Positions 33,871-42,804 of a DNA stretch of 64,000 bases are shown here, one piece after another (position 1 is the first letter of the stretch; each line of letters begins with the position of its first letter). Below the pieces are notes generated by a model that was not told the origin of the DNA, made no database searches, and saw only the letters and a program-made list of their open reading frames with translations. Where the stretch lies: contig CBDUXT010000019.1 of NCBI GenBank assembly GCA_965371245.1, forward strand, positions 1 through 64,000, written 5' to 3'. Both the position numbers and the translations under genes were made by a program. Source of the stretch: CBDUXT01 sp965371245 (GTDB lineage Bacteria > Planctomycetota > Phycisphaerae > UBA1845).

Positions 33871-35145
33871 ATGACCCCTTACTCCATCCTTGATACTGGC
33901 GACATTGAATCGTGGCTCAGGGCTGAGGTGACCTGGCCGGAGGGCGTGTCCATGCACGGCCTGCGCGTCAGCCGGCTCTGGCCGAACAAGCACGGGGCCG
34001 TCACGTTCGAGCTTGCCGTCGATCTCCAAGTGTTACAGGAGATGACCACGCACGTGATTCAGGGCGGGGTCTTGGGTCGAATCAAGTGCTCGTCGCCGAA
34101 TCGCGAAGCGAGCCTCGATTCGGGCTGGATCATGAATCTCAGTCTGTCCAACACGGAGTTGGGCATCAGCCTGCTCTCGCCCGATCGTGATCCGCGCTTG
34201 TCGCTCATCCATGCCGGGGACCATGATTCCGCACTGCCGGAGTTGCTTCGCGGCACGAAGGCGGCGGAGTTTCTTGGCCTGGCAGACGATGGCCATGACC
34301 TTCACCAACGGTTGGTCGCATACCGAATCGCCAAGCGCTGCGTCTTCCGGCTGACCAACCAGGCACGCGAAGGCACGCGGTCCGCCTTTCTAAAAAGCTT
34401 CCGGCGGATGCCGACCGAGGAGCTTCTTCAAAACTATCGATCGCTTGGCTCATACCTTCAGGATCGTTCCGGCGGAACCATCCTTGCTCCGGCGCTTCTC
34501 GATCATCTGCCGGACGCCCGGGTCCTGATCTTCGAAGGCGCGGACGCATCGGCCCGGCACCTCACGACGCACGCAGACGATCTGTCCCTCGCGGCCCGCG
34601 TGCTCGCCCTGATCCATGCCAGTCAAATGGCATCCAGTCGGTCTCACAGCGCGGAAGAGGAACTCGAAATTGCCCGACGGTGGCTGCCGATACTCGAGGG
34701 CTCCGACCGGCAGCACCATGAGCGTTTGCTCGCCCTTGTCCAACAGCTTACCGAGTTGCACGAGGGCATGACGTCGAGAGCGTGTTGCCTGCTACATCGC
34801 GATTTCTATCGCGCGCAAGTGCTTCGCCAGGATGACAAGACCTGGATCGTCGATCTCGACACCATGAGCGTGGGACATCCGGAAGTGGACATCGCCACCT
34901 TCTCCGCTCATTTGTTGCTCGACGCGATTGTCGGCGGCTCGACCGACGACGCGGCCCATGCACTCGTGCGAACCTTCGTGGAAGCATACAAGAATCACGG
35001 CGGGCGACCGTCGCGCGATCAGTTGCGTTTCTACATCACGTCCGCAACGGCGCGGTTGGCCGCGATACACGCAACCCGCGGCCTGGATCGCCAGCGCGTT
35101 GCCCGGCTATGGCGAATGGCCGAGACGGTTTCGTCCTGGTCGTAG
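33871..35145 (+). CDS. APH-like phosphotransferase
   Basis: A 424-residue protein of the aminoglycoside-phosphotransferase/choline-kinase fold. The catalytic loop LLHRDFYRAQVL supplies the HxD motif, and the metal-binding Asp is in WIVDLDTMSVGHPEVDIATF. The N-terminal 150 residues are less typical, and the nucleotide-binding Lys is not certain. Substrates in this family range from small alcohols to antibiotics, so none is proposed. The ATG at 33871 is chosen as the first methionine after the repeats; no clear SD precedes it. Confidence 0.75.
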   Translation: MTPYSILDTGDIESWLRAEVTWPEGVSMHGLRVSRLWPNKHGAVTFELAVDLQVLQEMTTHVIQGGVLGRIKCSSPNREASLDSGWIMNLSLSNTELGISLLSPDRDPRLSLIHAGDHDSALPELLRGTKAAEFLGLADDGHDLHQRLVAYRIAKRCVFRLTNQAREGTRSAFLKSFRRMPTEELLQNYRSLGSYLQDRSGGTILAPALLDHLPDARVLIFEGADASARHLTTHADDLSLAARVLALIHASQMASSRSHSAEEELEIARRWLPILEGSDRQHHERLLALVQQLTELHEGMTSRACCLLHRDFYRAQVLRQDDKTWIVDLDTMSVGHPEVDIATFSAHLLLDAIVGGSTDDAAHALVRTFVEAYKNHGGRPSRDQLRFYITSATARLAAIHATRGLDRQRVARLWRMAETVSSWS

Positions 35146-35471
35146 AACGCCTTCCGCGGATTCCAGGGCCATGATCCCGCCCTCCGGCCCTAACCGCCTG
35201 CACCACTGCAAGACGGCGTCGCCCAGCGAGAATCGGAGGGGGGTTGCATTAATTCACAGGCTTTACTATTATGGATGAGGTCGTCGTTGCGCCGGCCGCG
35301 TCGCGGCGTAAAGTCGATCTGTCCGTGCATGATCGAGCCGTCTTTAATTTGAGCCAAGCTGGGAGTTGTCTCGATGGACCTGGACGGTCCGGTTGGCAAC
35401 ATGTGTTGGATTCAAGAGGTGGAACGCAGCGACGTTCGCCACCCGGCGGGCGCGATGCCAGGAGCCATGCA
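35146..35471. other. Intergenic region and leader of the DUF3365 gene
   Basis: About 325 bp. It contains a good sigma-70 promoter (35244-35272), followed by a leader of about 190 nt before the ATG at 35472. I looked for a riboswitch or attenuator in the leader and recognise none. Confidence 0.5.
35244..35272 (+). promoter_or_regulatory. Candidate sigma-70 promoter of the DUF3365 gene
   Basis: TTGCAT (35244-35249), a spacer of 17 bases, then TATTAT (35267-35272). Both boxes are close to consensus in an otherwise GC-rich background. Confidence 0.6.
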
Positions 35472-36158
35472 ATGAAACAAAACGGTCTTGGAAAAGTGAC
35501 CATCGCGATCATTTTGGGCGTTTTCTTGGTACTCTCGACAACGGTCAATCTGGGCATAATGTTTGCAAGCCCGCCGCCCCGCGACGCGGCGCAGAGTTCC
35601 GCATCACCCGATCAGAGCGGTGTCGCCAGAATTGGCGCGGATGAGGAACTGGCCTACCTGCTTGTCAAGCTCGAACTTCAGACCCGAAGCGAGATGGCCG
35701 GTCACTTCGGCCGGCCGCAGTCACCCGTCCCGGGTGTAAACAAGCTGTATCAACGGCTCTTGGTCAAGAACCTCATCCTGCCCGCAGCGGTGGCCGACCG
35801 AGTCTTCTCAGAAACCGTACCGGCGGCAACGGGTGGACGAGCATGGGTGAAGATGGTCGTGGATGAACCGCGCAACCCGCACAATCGCGCCGACGACGTG
35901 TCCCTCGAGTTACTGGCCGAGCTGCGGCAGGGAGTATCCACGGCCCAGCGCACCACGAGCGAAGCGTTCTATTACGCCGAGCCCATCAAATCGAAGGCGG
36001 CCTGCTTGTACTGCCATGGCGAGCCCAAAGGCGCGCCCGATCCGTTCTTTGCCGAATACACTAAAGAGGGCTGGCGCGAGGGCGAGATCATCGGGGCGGT
36101 TGTGTCTCGCGTTGCGCCCCAGCCACGTACCCATGAACGGGCCGTCGGTCGTCAGTAG
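35472..36158 (+). CDS. Membrane-anchored DUF3365 (Tll0287-like) protein with c-haem motif
   Basis: A 228-residue protein. An N-terminal membrane helix (VTIAIILGVFLVLSTTVNLG) anchors a periplasmic domain resembling DUF3365/Tll0287, a PAS-like haem domain often attached to sensors. The block ending SKAACLYCHGEPKG contains CLYCH (C178, C181, H182), a CxxCH covalent haem site. There is no kinase or cyclase output domain, so it may be a stand-alone sensor or electron-transfer subunit. The ATG at 35472 follows AGGAG. Confidence 0.75.
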   Translation: MKQNGLGKVTIAIILGVFLVLSTTVNLGIMFASPPPRDAAQSSASPDQSGVARIGADEELAYLLVKLELQTRSEMAGHFGRPQSPVPGVNKLYQRLLVKNLILPAAVADRVFSETVPAATGGRAWVKMVVDEPRNPHNRADDVSLELLAELRQGVSTAQRTTSEAFYYAEPIKSKAACLYCHGEPKGAPDPFFAEYTKEGWREGEIIGAVVSRVAPQPRTHERAVGRQ

Positions 36159-36415
36159 CCTGGTCGATGGGGTTCACCCGAGATCGGCACGCTGAACGGC
36201 GGTCCATCGTCTTAGGCTCAAGCCGGTGTCGTGACAGGTTTGTCCTCCGCTCGCTTCGGGCCGCCCGGCCGCGAGACGTCGCTGTGGAGCCCAAATATTC
36301 AAGTCGTTTGGCCGAATCCACAAGGATATGACCGAATCGTGCAGGTCGGATGGCTTTTCCACTCAACCAAAGAAGGTCGCTCTCGAAGCGTCCAGCCGGA
36401 AAGAGGAATCGACGA

Positions 36416-38008
36416 ATGAGAACGATGATTCAACTCAGCGTTATCACTGGAGTCTTGGCGCTTGGCCTGATGCCGTCGGCCGCGATGTCGGATCAGACGA
36501 CCACCTACCGCGGGGTCTTGATGCCCGCGGAGGGTTTTGAACACATTCCTAACGGCGGTACGGCCATCCATATCACCGTGGCAGAGAGTGCCGACGGAAC
36601 GCTTACCGGGCGACTCCGAGCGATGGGCGTCGACGCGCCGCTGTCGCGGGTTGAGCGAATGGGCGATACGATCGTCTTGAGCGGGAGCATCGGGGAAATG
36701 CCGGTGACCGCCGAGCTGAAACCGGATGGACTCGAGCTGCACGGAACGGTGAGCGCGATGGAGTTCGTGTTCCCCGTGGTGCCCATGCCCGAGGACTGGA
36801 TTCCGCGGCCGCGAAAACCGTTCAGGTTGATCACCAAGGAGGACTGGCTGGCGGACCTGGACTATCTGGCCGATGCCCTGCCGAGAAACCACCGTGACTG
36901 GCACTCGCTGATCCGCAAACGCGCCTGGCGGAAGGCGGTGAAAGATGCGAGGAAAGTGATTTTGAGCGGTACCAGCGAGGCGGCGTTCGTTGCCCTCGTT
37001 GAGCTGATCGCCGCGGGACGCGATCCCCACACGTGGCTCCCGTTTATCGAACGGGGCACATTCAAATCAGTACCAGTGCGGATGCGGTGGTTGCCGGACG
37101 GGCTCTTTGTTACCGCTGCCCCGAGCGGCTACAAGGACATCATCGGAGGGCGCGTTACGCAGGTCGGAAACGTTGCCGCCGAGGCGGCCCTCGAGCGCTT
37201 GGCCCGTCTCGTAGCATTTGACAATCCGCAGTGGAAGCGATGGATGGTCGGCAAGCTGGTGCCGATCCCGCGACTGCTTCACACGGTGGGGCTCTCCGAC
37301 ACTCCGGAGACGTTGGAACTTGTCGTTCGCGGCCACGATGGAAAAGACCGGAAGGTCAGCATCGCTAGAGGCGGTTCGCGCAAGGTGACGAGTTGGCAAG
37401 AGGTTGCGGGCGTCGAGACCCCGCTTTGGCTGACGCAGAACGACAAGCCGTACTGGTTCACGTCGATCGACAACAACGCGGCCGTGTATGTCGCGTACAA
37501 TAGCTGCATGCCTGATCCCACACGGCCATTCTCGGAGTTCACCAACGACATTATGTCGAAGCTAAAGCGAGGCGGTGCGGGACGGGTCATCATTGATCTG
37601 CGCAACAACCCGGGCGGCAATTCGAACGTAATCTTTCCGCTTCTTGCCGCCCTTGCCGAGCACAAGGTCATCAACCAACCCGACCGCCTTTTCGTTCTGA
37701 TCGGTCCGGGCACGTTTTCCTCCGCCATGGACAACGCGATCCGGTTTCGGACGACCACGCGCGCGACCCTGGTGGGCGAGCCGACGGGCGGGAAGCCGAA
37801 TCAGTTCGGCAACATTTCCCAGCGCTACCTTCCGAAATCCGGGTTCGGTTTTCCCGTTTCGACCAAATACTATGAGTTCGATCCCTCCGACCCGCCAAGC
37901 GTCGCGCCGGATGTTCAGGTGGTGTTGAAGTCGGCCGATTTCTTCGCCGGTCGAGACCCGGTCATGGAAAAGGTGCGGTCCATACCGATCAAGTCGCCTG
38001 GGTGGTGA
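36416..38008 (+). CDS. Secreted S41-family (C-terminal processing) protease-like protein
   Basis: A 530-residue exported protein. Signal peptide at residues 1-24, then a beta domain (about 30-125). The C-terminal S41 catalytic domain contains VIIDLRNNPGGN, the nucleophile region GPGTFSSAMDNA, and LVGEPTGGKPNQFG, where the Lys of TGGK occupies the dyad position. No canonical PDZ is visible between, although VTQVGNVAAEAALERL resembles the end of one. S41 enzymes cut C-termini of exported proteins; some homologues act on small molecules. The ATG at 36416 follows AGAGGAA. Confidence 0.8.
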   Translation: MRTMIQLSVITGVLALGLMPSAAMSDQTTTYRGVLMPAEGFEHIPNGGTAIHITVAESADGTLTGRLRAMGVDAPLSRVERMGDTIVLSGSIGEMPVTAELKPDGLELHGTVSAMEFVFPVVPMPEDWIPRPRKPFRLITKEDWLADLDYLADALPRNHRDWHSLIRKRAWRKAVKDARKVILSGTSEAAFVALVELIAAGRDPHTWLPFIERGTFKSVPVRMRWLPDGLFVTAAPSGYKDIIGGRVTQVGNVAAEAALERLARLVAFDNPQWKRWMVGKLVPIPRLLHTVGLSDTPETLELVVRGHDGKDRKVSIARGGSRKVTSWQEVAGVETPLWLTQNDKPYWFTSIDNNAAVYVAYNSCMPDPTRPFSEFTNDIMSKLKRGGAGRVIIDLRNNPGGNSNVIFPLLAALAEHKVINQPDRLFVLIGPGTFSSAMDNAIRFRTTTRATLVGEPTGGKPNQFGNISQRYLPKSGFGFPVSTKYYEFDPSDPPSVAPDVQVVLKSADFFAGRDPVMEKVRSIPIKSPGW

Positions 38009-38081
38009 TGATCTCACGCTCGCCGCGGGCATCAGCCTGACATCGGCACGCTGGATGACGAGTCCTCGGGCGCGGCCCGGT

Positions 38082-38777
38082 TTATCTCGCTTGGAAGGTC
38101 TTGGATCGCGCGTGCGTGGCGCTGCGGCGCACGTGCCATTGAATTCCGCGGAAGTGCGAGTTGCGCAGGCCGGCGAGAATCGGGTCAGAAGCGTCGGATC
38201 CCACCCCAAAACGGTCGCGGGCGGGATCGAAGTCGAAGGTGGATGTGAGGCCCTGGATTCGGACCATGAACCACCGGCGCAGGGTTCGATCGCGACCCTT
38301 GGGAATCAAGAGCTCGCCTGTGTAACCCATCTCCTGTAGCGGCTCCCCGGATGTTTCGCGGGATCCCAATTCGGCGAAGAGGTCTGGGGCGGACTGCCCT
38401 CCCAAACGGATCGTGGCAGGGCTTGCCAACTCCACGTGTAGGTCGGCGCGGAATCGATAGGGGGTGTGGAACCACCAACGCTCGACACCGGCGAAGAAAC
38501 GCGACGAATTGAACGATCCGGCGAGAAACAGACTCGTCTCCGCCTGATCCTCACGGCGGCGAGCCGCCACGGTAACCGCGAGTTCCCGAAACCCCATGCG
38601 CATCCACTTCGCAGCCATCCCGGTCACCAGCACCTGGGCTCGCTCGTCCACCTCGACCGGTTCGAGTTCCTCGTCGGCGAGATGCTCGCGCCACCACGAC
38701 AGATCGGCCGCGCCCAAGAGTGCCAACTCGCGAACTCCCTCGACCTGGGCGATGTATTTTACTGGGGGTGGGTTCAT
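38082..38777 (-). CDS. Uncharacterised conserved protein
   Basis: A 231-residue soluble protein without a signal peptide. It begins MNPPPVKYIAQVEGVRELAL and includes RFFAGVERWWFHTPYRFRAD and ELASPATIRL. Length, the aromatic-rich centre and the mixed-beta pattern are reminiscent of DUF2071/acetoacetate-decarboxylase-like proteins, but the match is weak and I do not assign a function. The frame is open to 38855, across a palindrome; the ATG at 38777 avoids it. It converges with the S41 protease gene. Confidence 0.6.
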   Translation of the reverse strand: MNPPPVKYIAQVEGVRELALLGAADLSWWREHLADEELEPVEVDERAQVLVTGMAAKWMRMGFRELAVTVAARRREDQAETSLFLAGSFNSSRFFAGVERWWFHTPYRFRADLHVELASPATIRLGGQSAPDLFAELGSRETSGEPLQEMGYTGELLIPKGRDRTLRRWFMVRIQGLTSTFDFDPARDRFGVGSDASDPILAGLRNSHFRGIQWHVRRSATHARSKTFQAR

Positions 38778-38830
38778 GCGTTGTAGAGCAGCTATGTTAG
38801 CCGAGTAGGCCTCGCTTGTACTCCCGCCAA

Positions 38831-38860
38831 GCATGGCCACGCAAGCGTGGACCATGCCAC
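38831..38860. repeat. GCATGGCCACGC palindrome, inverted copy
   Basis: Thirty bases identical to the reverse complement of 33729-33758. They lie between the uncharacterised gene and the ASPIC/UnbV operon. Confidence 0.75.
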
Positions 38861-38896
38861 CCCTCTGGGTGACGGTATATTGAACCCTGCTCGGCG

Positions 38897-41098
38897 CTAC
38901 TTCAACTCAAACTTCGTAAACGCCGGGGTGGTGTAGTCGCTCTCCCCCTCGACGACCTGGATCATCCGATCCATCGGCACGTCAGTGAAGGCCTGCGTCG
39001 TCTTGGACGTTGGCCAGTTGATCTCGACGAGGTCGATGGACGTGGCGTCGCCGAGGCCGATCTCTTGGCGCGCGGGGGAGCCGCCGAAGCTGCTGACACA
39101 TCCGGCCGCCCGGTGGAGCGCGCGCTTTCCGTTTGGTGTGTTTAGCACGACCTTGATCCGCGCGCCGACTGCGCGTCGGTTCGTGGTTGTGCCCACGAGC
39201 TTGATGGTGAGAAAGTGGTTCCCGTGTCCCGGGTTTCTAAAGAAGGCATTGAAGAACTTGTCGCCGGGATAAAAGCCCCCGAGCTGATGATAAATGTCCT
39301 GGTCTCCATCGTGGTCGAAGTCCGCAAAGGCGACGCCGTGGCCTTTCTGAAGGTGTCCAAAGCCGCCGGAGGTGGTTACGTCCTGAAAGTTCACGCCGCG
39401 ATCGTTGCGTAGCATGATGTTGGGCATCAGCGTGCGATAGAGCGGATCGCCGGTCGCGAGGTAGATGTCGAGGTATCCGTCGTTGTCCAGGTCTCCGAAG
39501 TTCGCCCCCATGGGAAGGTAGGGATGGTGCAGCCCGACCTGCTCTGCCACGTCCGTGAAGGTGCCGTCGCCGTTGTTGTGATATAGCCGGGGGAAACTGG
39601 ATTTGTGAGGGAGGCCGAGGTAGTCGGCGGCCACGTGCGGCACGGTGGCATCGAACGCCCCGACGAAGATGTCCAGCCAGCCGTCGTTGTCGTAGTCGAA
39701 GAACCAGGTCGCGAAGCTCTGCATCTTCGGTTCAGTCACCTCAAGGGCGTCGGCCACGTCCGTGAAGGTTCCGTCACCGTTGTTGCGAAACAGGCGGTTC
39801 TTTCCAACATTGGATGTGTAGATGTCCAGGTCGCCGTCGTTGTCGTAGTCACCGGCCGCGACGGCCTTGGTGTAGTGGTCACTTGTCAGGCCGGCCGGTT
39901 TCGCCACGTCGGTGAAGGTGCCATCGCCGTTGTTATGGAACAGTTGCGAGGGAAAGTCCCCTTCGGGTGTTTCGAGCCCCATGCGCGATTCGTTACCGAT
40001 GTAGACGTCGAGGTGCCCGTCGTTGTCGAAATCTCCCCATGCCGCGGTTTGGGTTGGATAGGCTTTGTCGCCCAGCCCTGCCTTGCGCGTGACGTCAGTG
40101 AACGTGCCGTCACGATTGTTGCGGATTAGGGAATTGCGGATCTGTCCGTCATCGAACAGCCAGGCCCCGCGCAGGACCAGAATGTCGGGGTAGCCGTCGT
40201 TGTTGTAGTCGGTGGCGACGCAGTTGAGGCCGCCGAACTGGTCATCGAGACGCGAGGGGGTCGATAGATCCTCAAACCCGCCTGAGCCGAGGTTGCGGTA
40301 GTAGGTCAACGGGCCGTCCGGATCGTACGTCGATGTGACGATGTCGAGGAAGCCGTCGTTGTCGAAGTCGTCGGCGATCGCTCCGCCGCACAGATTGAAC
40401 GCGTGGACGCCCAGTGCCGGTCCAATGTTCTCAAACCGTTTGATGTCGTAATCCGACTCGAACACTTCGGGCGGGATCAGGTATTTGCTGGGTACGCCGT
40501 GTGGATAGTCGCCCAATGCCATGCTGACCAGGTTCAACAGCCATCTCGCCTCCAGGTCGTTGGGGCGGGCTTCGAGCAGCTTGAGGTAGTCGAGCCTGGC
40601 CTTGCGTGCGGGTTCGGCCACCATGTGAACGCCTCCGTCTTTCAGTGGAAAGATGCAGCCATCCCGGTTGTGCCGCATGACACAGTTGGCGACTTCCGCC
40701 TGCCGAAGGTATGTCAGACCTCTAAAGAGGTAGAGCGCGGAGGGCGTGTTATTCTTAAACTCCGGCGTCGCGTCGGCCAGCGCAAACCCCTTGTTGATTT
40801 CCTCCTCGGCCAGCTTGGTGTCACCCAGCCGCAACGCATCGTAGCAAAGGGCCATGCGCCAATTGATCTTGTCGGCGACGGTCGTTCCCGGCGCGTTCAT
40901 CCTCGCGCGAAAGCGCTCGGCTTTTCCCAGTGCCAGGTAGGCGTTCACGCCGCCTTTGAGCTGCCGAGAAATCTCCATGAACTCCGGCTTCTGCGACTCC
41001 CACGGTTCCACGATGGGGGCGACCGCGGGCGCCGTCGTTCCGGGGGGCGGGGGCGGCGATCGCTTGCACCCACTGGTCGCCAGACTTGCCAACCCCAT
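38897..41098 (-). CDS. FG-GAP repeat / ASPIC-UnbV lipoprotein
   Basis: A 733-residue exported protein. A lipoprotein-like N-terminus (MGLASLATSGC) leads to a helical segment (about 30-200) and a beta-propeller built from repeated calcium-loop motifs such as DFDNDGFLDIV, DYNNDGYPDIL and DYDNDGDLDIYTS. A C-terminal ASPIC/UnbV domain follows (VSSFGGSPARQEIGLGDATS). Such proteins bind Ca2+ and probably mediate adhesion or cell-surface contacts. The start is uncertain: hydrophobic residues upstream (KIWLPIWV) look like part of the signal peptide, but no ATG/GTG/TTG precedes them before the palindrome at 41151-41203. It is the third gene of the set. Confidence 0.82.
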   Translation of the reverse strand: MGLASLATSGCKRSPPPPPGTTAPAVAPIVEPWESQKPEFMEISRQLKGGVNAYLALGKAERFRARMNAPGTTVADKINWRMALCYDALRLGDTKLAEEEINKGFALADATPEFKNNTPSALYLFRGLTYLRQAEVANCVMRHNRDGCIFPLKDGGVHMVAEPARKARLDYLKLLEARPNDLEARWLLNLVSMALGDYPHGVPSKYLIPPEVFESDYDIKRFENIGPALGVHAFNLCGGAIADDFDNDGFLDIVTSTYDPDGPLTYYRNLGSGGFEDLSTPSRLDDQFGGLNCVATDYNNDGYPDILVLRGAWLFDDGQIRNSLIRNNRDGTFTDVTRKAGLGDKAYPTQTAAWGDFDNDGHLDVYIGNESRMGLETPEGDFPSQLFHNNGDGTFTDVAKPAGLTSDHYTKAVAAGDYDNDGDLDIYTSNVGKNRLFRNNGDGTFTDVADALEVTEPKMQSFATWFFDYDNDGWLDIFVGAFDATVPHVAADYLGLPHKSSFPRLYHNNGDGTFTDVAEQVGLHHPYLPMGANFGDLDNDGYLDIYLATGDPLYRTLMPNIMLRNDRGVNFQDVTTSGGFGHLQKGHGVAFADFDHDGDQDIYHQLGGFYPGDKFFNAFFRNPGHGNHFLTIKLVGTTTNRRAVGARIKVVLNTPNGKRALHRAAGCVSSFGGSPARQEIGLGDATSIDLVEINWPTSKTTQAFTDVPMDRMIQVVEGESDYTTPAFTKFELK

Positions 41099-41150
41099 GA
41101 CCCAAATCGGCAGCCAGATCTTCGAAACGAAGCGCCTATCCCAACAACAA

Positions 41151-41203
41151 GTGTGGGACGGGCTTCCGGCCCGTGGGAACACCGGCAAGATGCCGGTGCC
41201 GCG
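41151..41203. repeat. GTGTGGGACGGGC intergenic palindrome
   Basis: Relative of 18175-18228: GTGTGGGACGGGCTTCCGGC, then ACACCGGCAAGATGCCGGTG. It separates the TPR gene from the downstream ASPIC/UnbV gene. Confidence 0.65.
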
Positions 41204-41250
41204 CAATCGTGCGATAGGCTCTACGTATGATCGAGTCCATGGTCTTGCCA

Positions 41251-42804
41251 TTATCGCTGCGTCCTGTCATTGCCGCCTTGGCGCGGTGGGGTGGTACCGG
41301 CTTCGGTCGTCGGTGGGGGAAGGGGAACACCCAGCTCGCGCAACCTGACCGCGCCGAGCCCGCCAGGGTCGATGGCCGCGGAATGTTTGTATTCCACGAC
41401 GGCTTCGTCCATCCGACCGATCTCCTCAAAGAGATAGCCGAGGTTGTAGTACGCGTTCGCAAACGCCGGGTCGAGCCGGATGGCTTCGCGATAGTGTTCG
41501 ATCGCACGATCGTTGATGCCGAGTTCGGCCAAGGCGTTGGCCCAAGCCAGTTGTGCGCCGGCCGTGACCGGCACATCCCGGGCTTGGTCTTGAAATCGGT
41601 CGAGTGCCCTCCGTAGCTCGGCCTTGTCACCACTGGCGATGATCGCCTCCAGATACTCGGCTGAGTAGACGACGATCGCTTCGTCAAGCTGACTCAGCTG
41701 TTCGTTCAACGGTGAGACGGCGGCGTCGGCCCGCTTGAGCTCGCCGCGGAGACGAAGGAGCTTGGCAAAGTGTTTCTCCGCGAGCGATTTCTTCCCCGTC
41801 TTGAGGTAGGCGAGCGCGAGGTTCACGTTGACCGCGACGTTCTCGGGGTAGGTCTCCGCGAAGGCCTTCAGCTCGGGGATCGCCTTGGCGAACTCCCCCC
41901 GAACCATCAGTGAGCCTGCCCGTTGATACAGGAACGTCGTGCTCATCGCCAGTGACGCGACCGCTTCGTAGAGCGGATCGCGAAGGGTCAGCGTGTCGAA
42001 GCTCTTTCGCGACACGGCGATCATGGCCTCTGCCTTGTCCCGTTCGCCTTGTCGCATGTAGGCCTGCCCCAGCGCCGCCAAGAGGGCTCGGTCGTTGGGA
42101 ACAAATTCGCGGGCCTTCTCCAAGTGGCGGATAGCGGCCGGCGTATCGCCCGTTGCGAGGAGCAGCTTTCCGAGTCGGTCGTGCGCCACGGCCATGCGCG
42201 GGTCCAGCTCGATTGCCCTTTCGTAGAACGTCTTCGCATCGGCGAACCGACCCTGGTCCCCCAGCAATTGGGCAAGTCGATAGGGCACGGCCGGAAACTG
42301 CGGAAGCAACTCGCCGGCGCGGCGAAGGAGCGCCTCGGCCTCCGGCAGGTCCGTCCCTTGTCCTCGACGGACGAGCGCCAGGAGGTACACCCACTTCCCG
42401 TCGTCCGGCGCCAGCTCCATCGCTTGTCGATAACACGGCTCCGCACAGGCGTAGTCGAAGTGCGCATCGCAAACCGCGCCGAAGCGTCCCCAGGCCTCGG
42501 CCGACAGTGGAGCCGCCAGCAGGGCCGCGCGCGCCGCGCGAAACCGCTCGACCACAAGCGGTTGCATGTCTGCCAGGTCGGGGTCTGGAATCTCAGCGGT
42601 GGCAACACCGCCCGGCGGACCCGATCCGGTTTCCGCTGGTCGGTTCCAGACCCAGACGGCTATGGCGATGGCCGCGAAACCCGCCGCTACGGCACACCAG
42701 ATGCGCCACCGGGGTGGCCGCTTGCTGGGGTTTGCCGGGCGTGCGTTCGGTCGGTCTCCAGCGTTCCGCTCCGATTTCTGCTTTTTCGATCTGCGCCGGC
42801 TCAC
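41251..42804 (-). CDS. TPR-repeat membrane protein
   Basis: A 517-residue protein with a basic N-terminus and one membrane helix (CAVAAGFAAIAIAVWVW), then a periplasmic array of tetratricopeptide repeats (about residues 90-500). Examples are AKTFYERAIELDPRMAVAHD and AIEHYREAIRLDPAFANAYY. TPR arrays act as protein-binding scaffolds. The ATG at 42804 overlaps the TGA of the upstream ASPIC/UnbV gene by four bases, so the two are translationally coupled. The Pro-rich tail ends in basic residues. Confidence 0.88.
   Translation of the reverse strand: MSRRRSKKQKSERNAGDRPNARPANPSKRPPRWRIWCAVAAGFAAIAIAVWVWNRPAETGSGPPGGVATAEIPDPDLADMQPLVVERFRAARAALLAAPLSAEAWGRFGAVCDAHFDYACAEPCYRQAMELAPDDGKWVYLLALVRRGQGTDLPEAEALLRRAGELLPQFPAVPYRLAQLLGDQGRFADAKTFYERAIELDPRMAVAHDRLGKLLLATGDTPAAIRHLEKAREFVPNDRALLAALGQAYMRQGERDKAEAMIAVSRKSFDTLTLRDPLYEAVASLAMSTTFLYQRAGSLMVRGEFAKAIPELKAFAETYPENVAVNVNLALAYLKTGKKSLAEKHFAKLLRLRGELKRADAAVSPLNEQLSQLDEAIVVYSAEYLEAIIASGDKAELRRALDRFQDQARDVPVTAGAQLAWANALAELGINDRAIEHYREAIRLDPAFANAYYNLGYLFEEIGRMDEAVVEYKHSAAIDPGGLGAVRLRELGVPLPPPTTEAGTTPPRQGGNDRTQR

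Noticed and set aside
35279..35471. Possible riboswitch in the DUF3365 leader
   Set aside because: Leader length is suggestive, but none of the conserved cores of c-di-GMP, cobalamin, TPP, SAM or Moco switches is visible.
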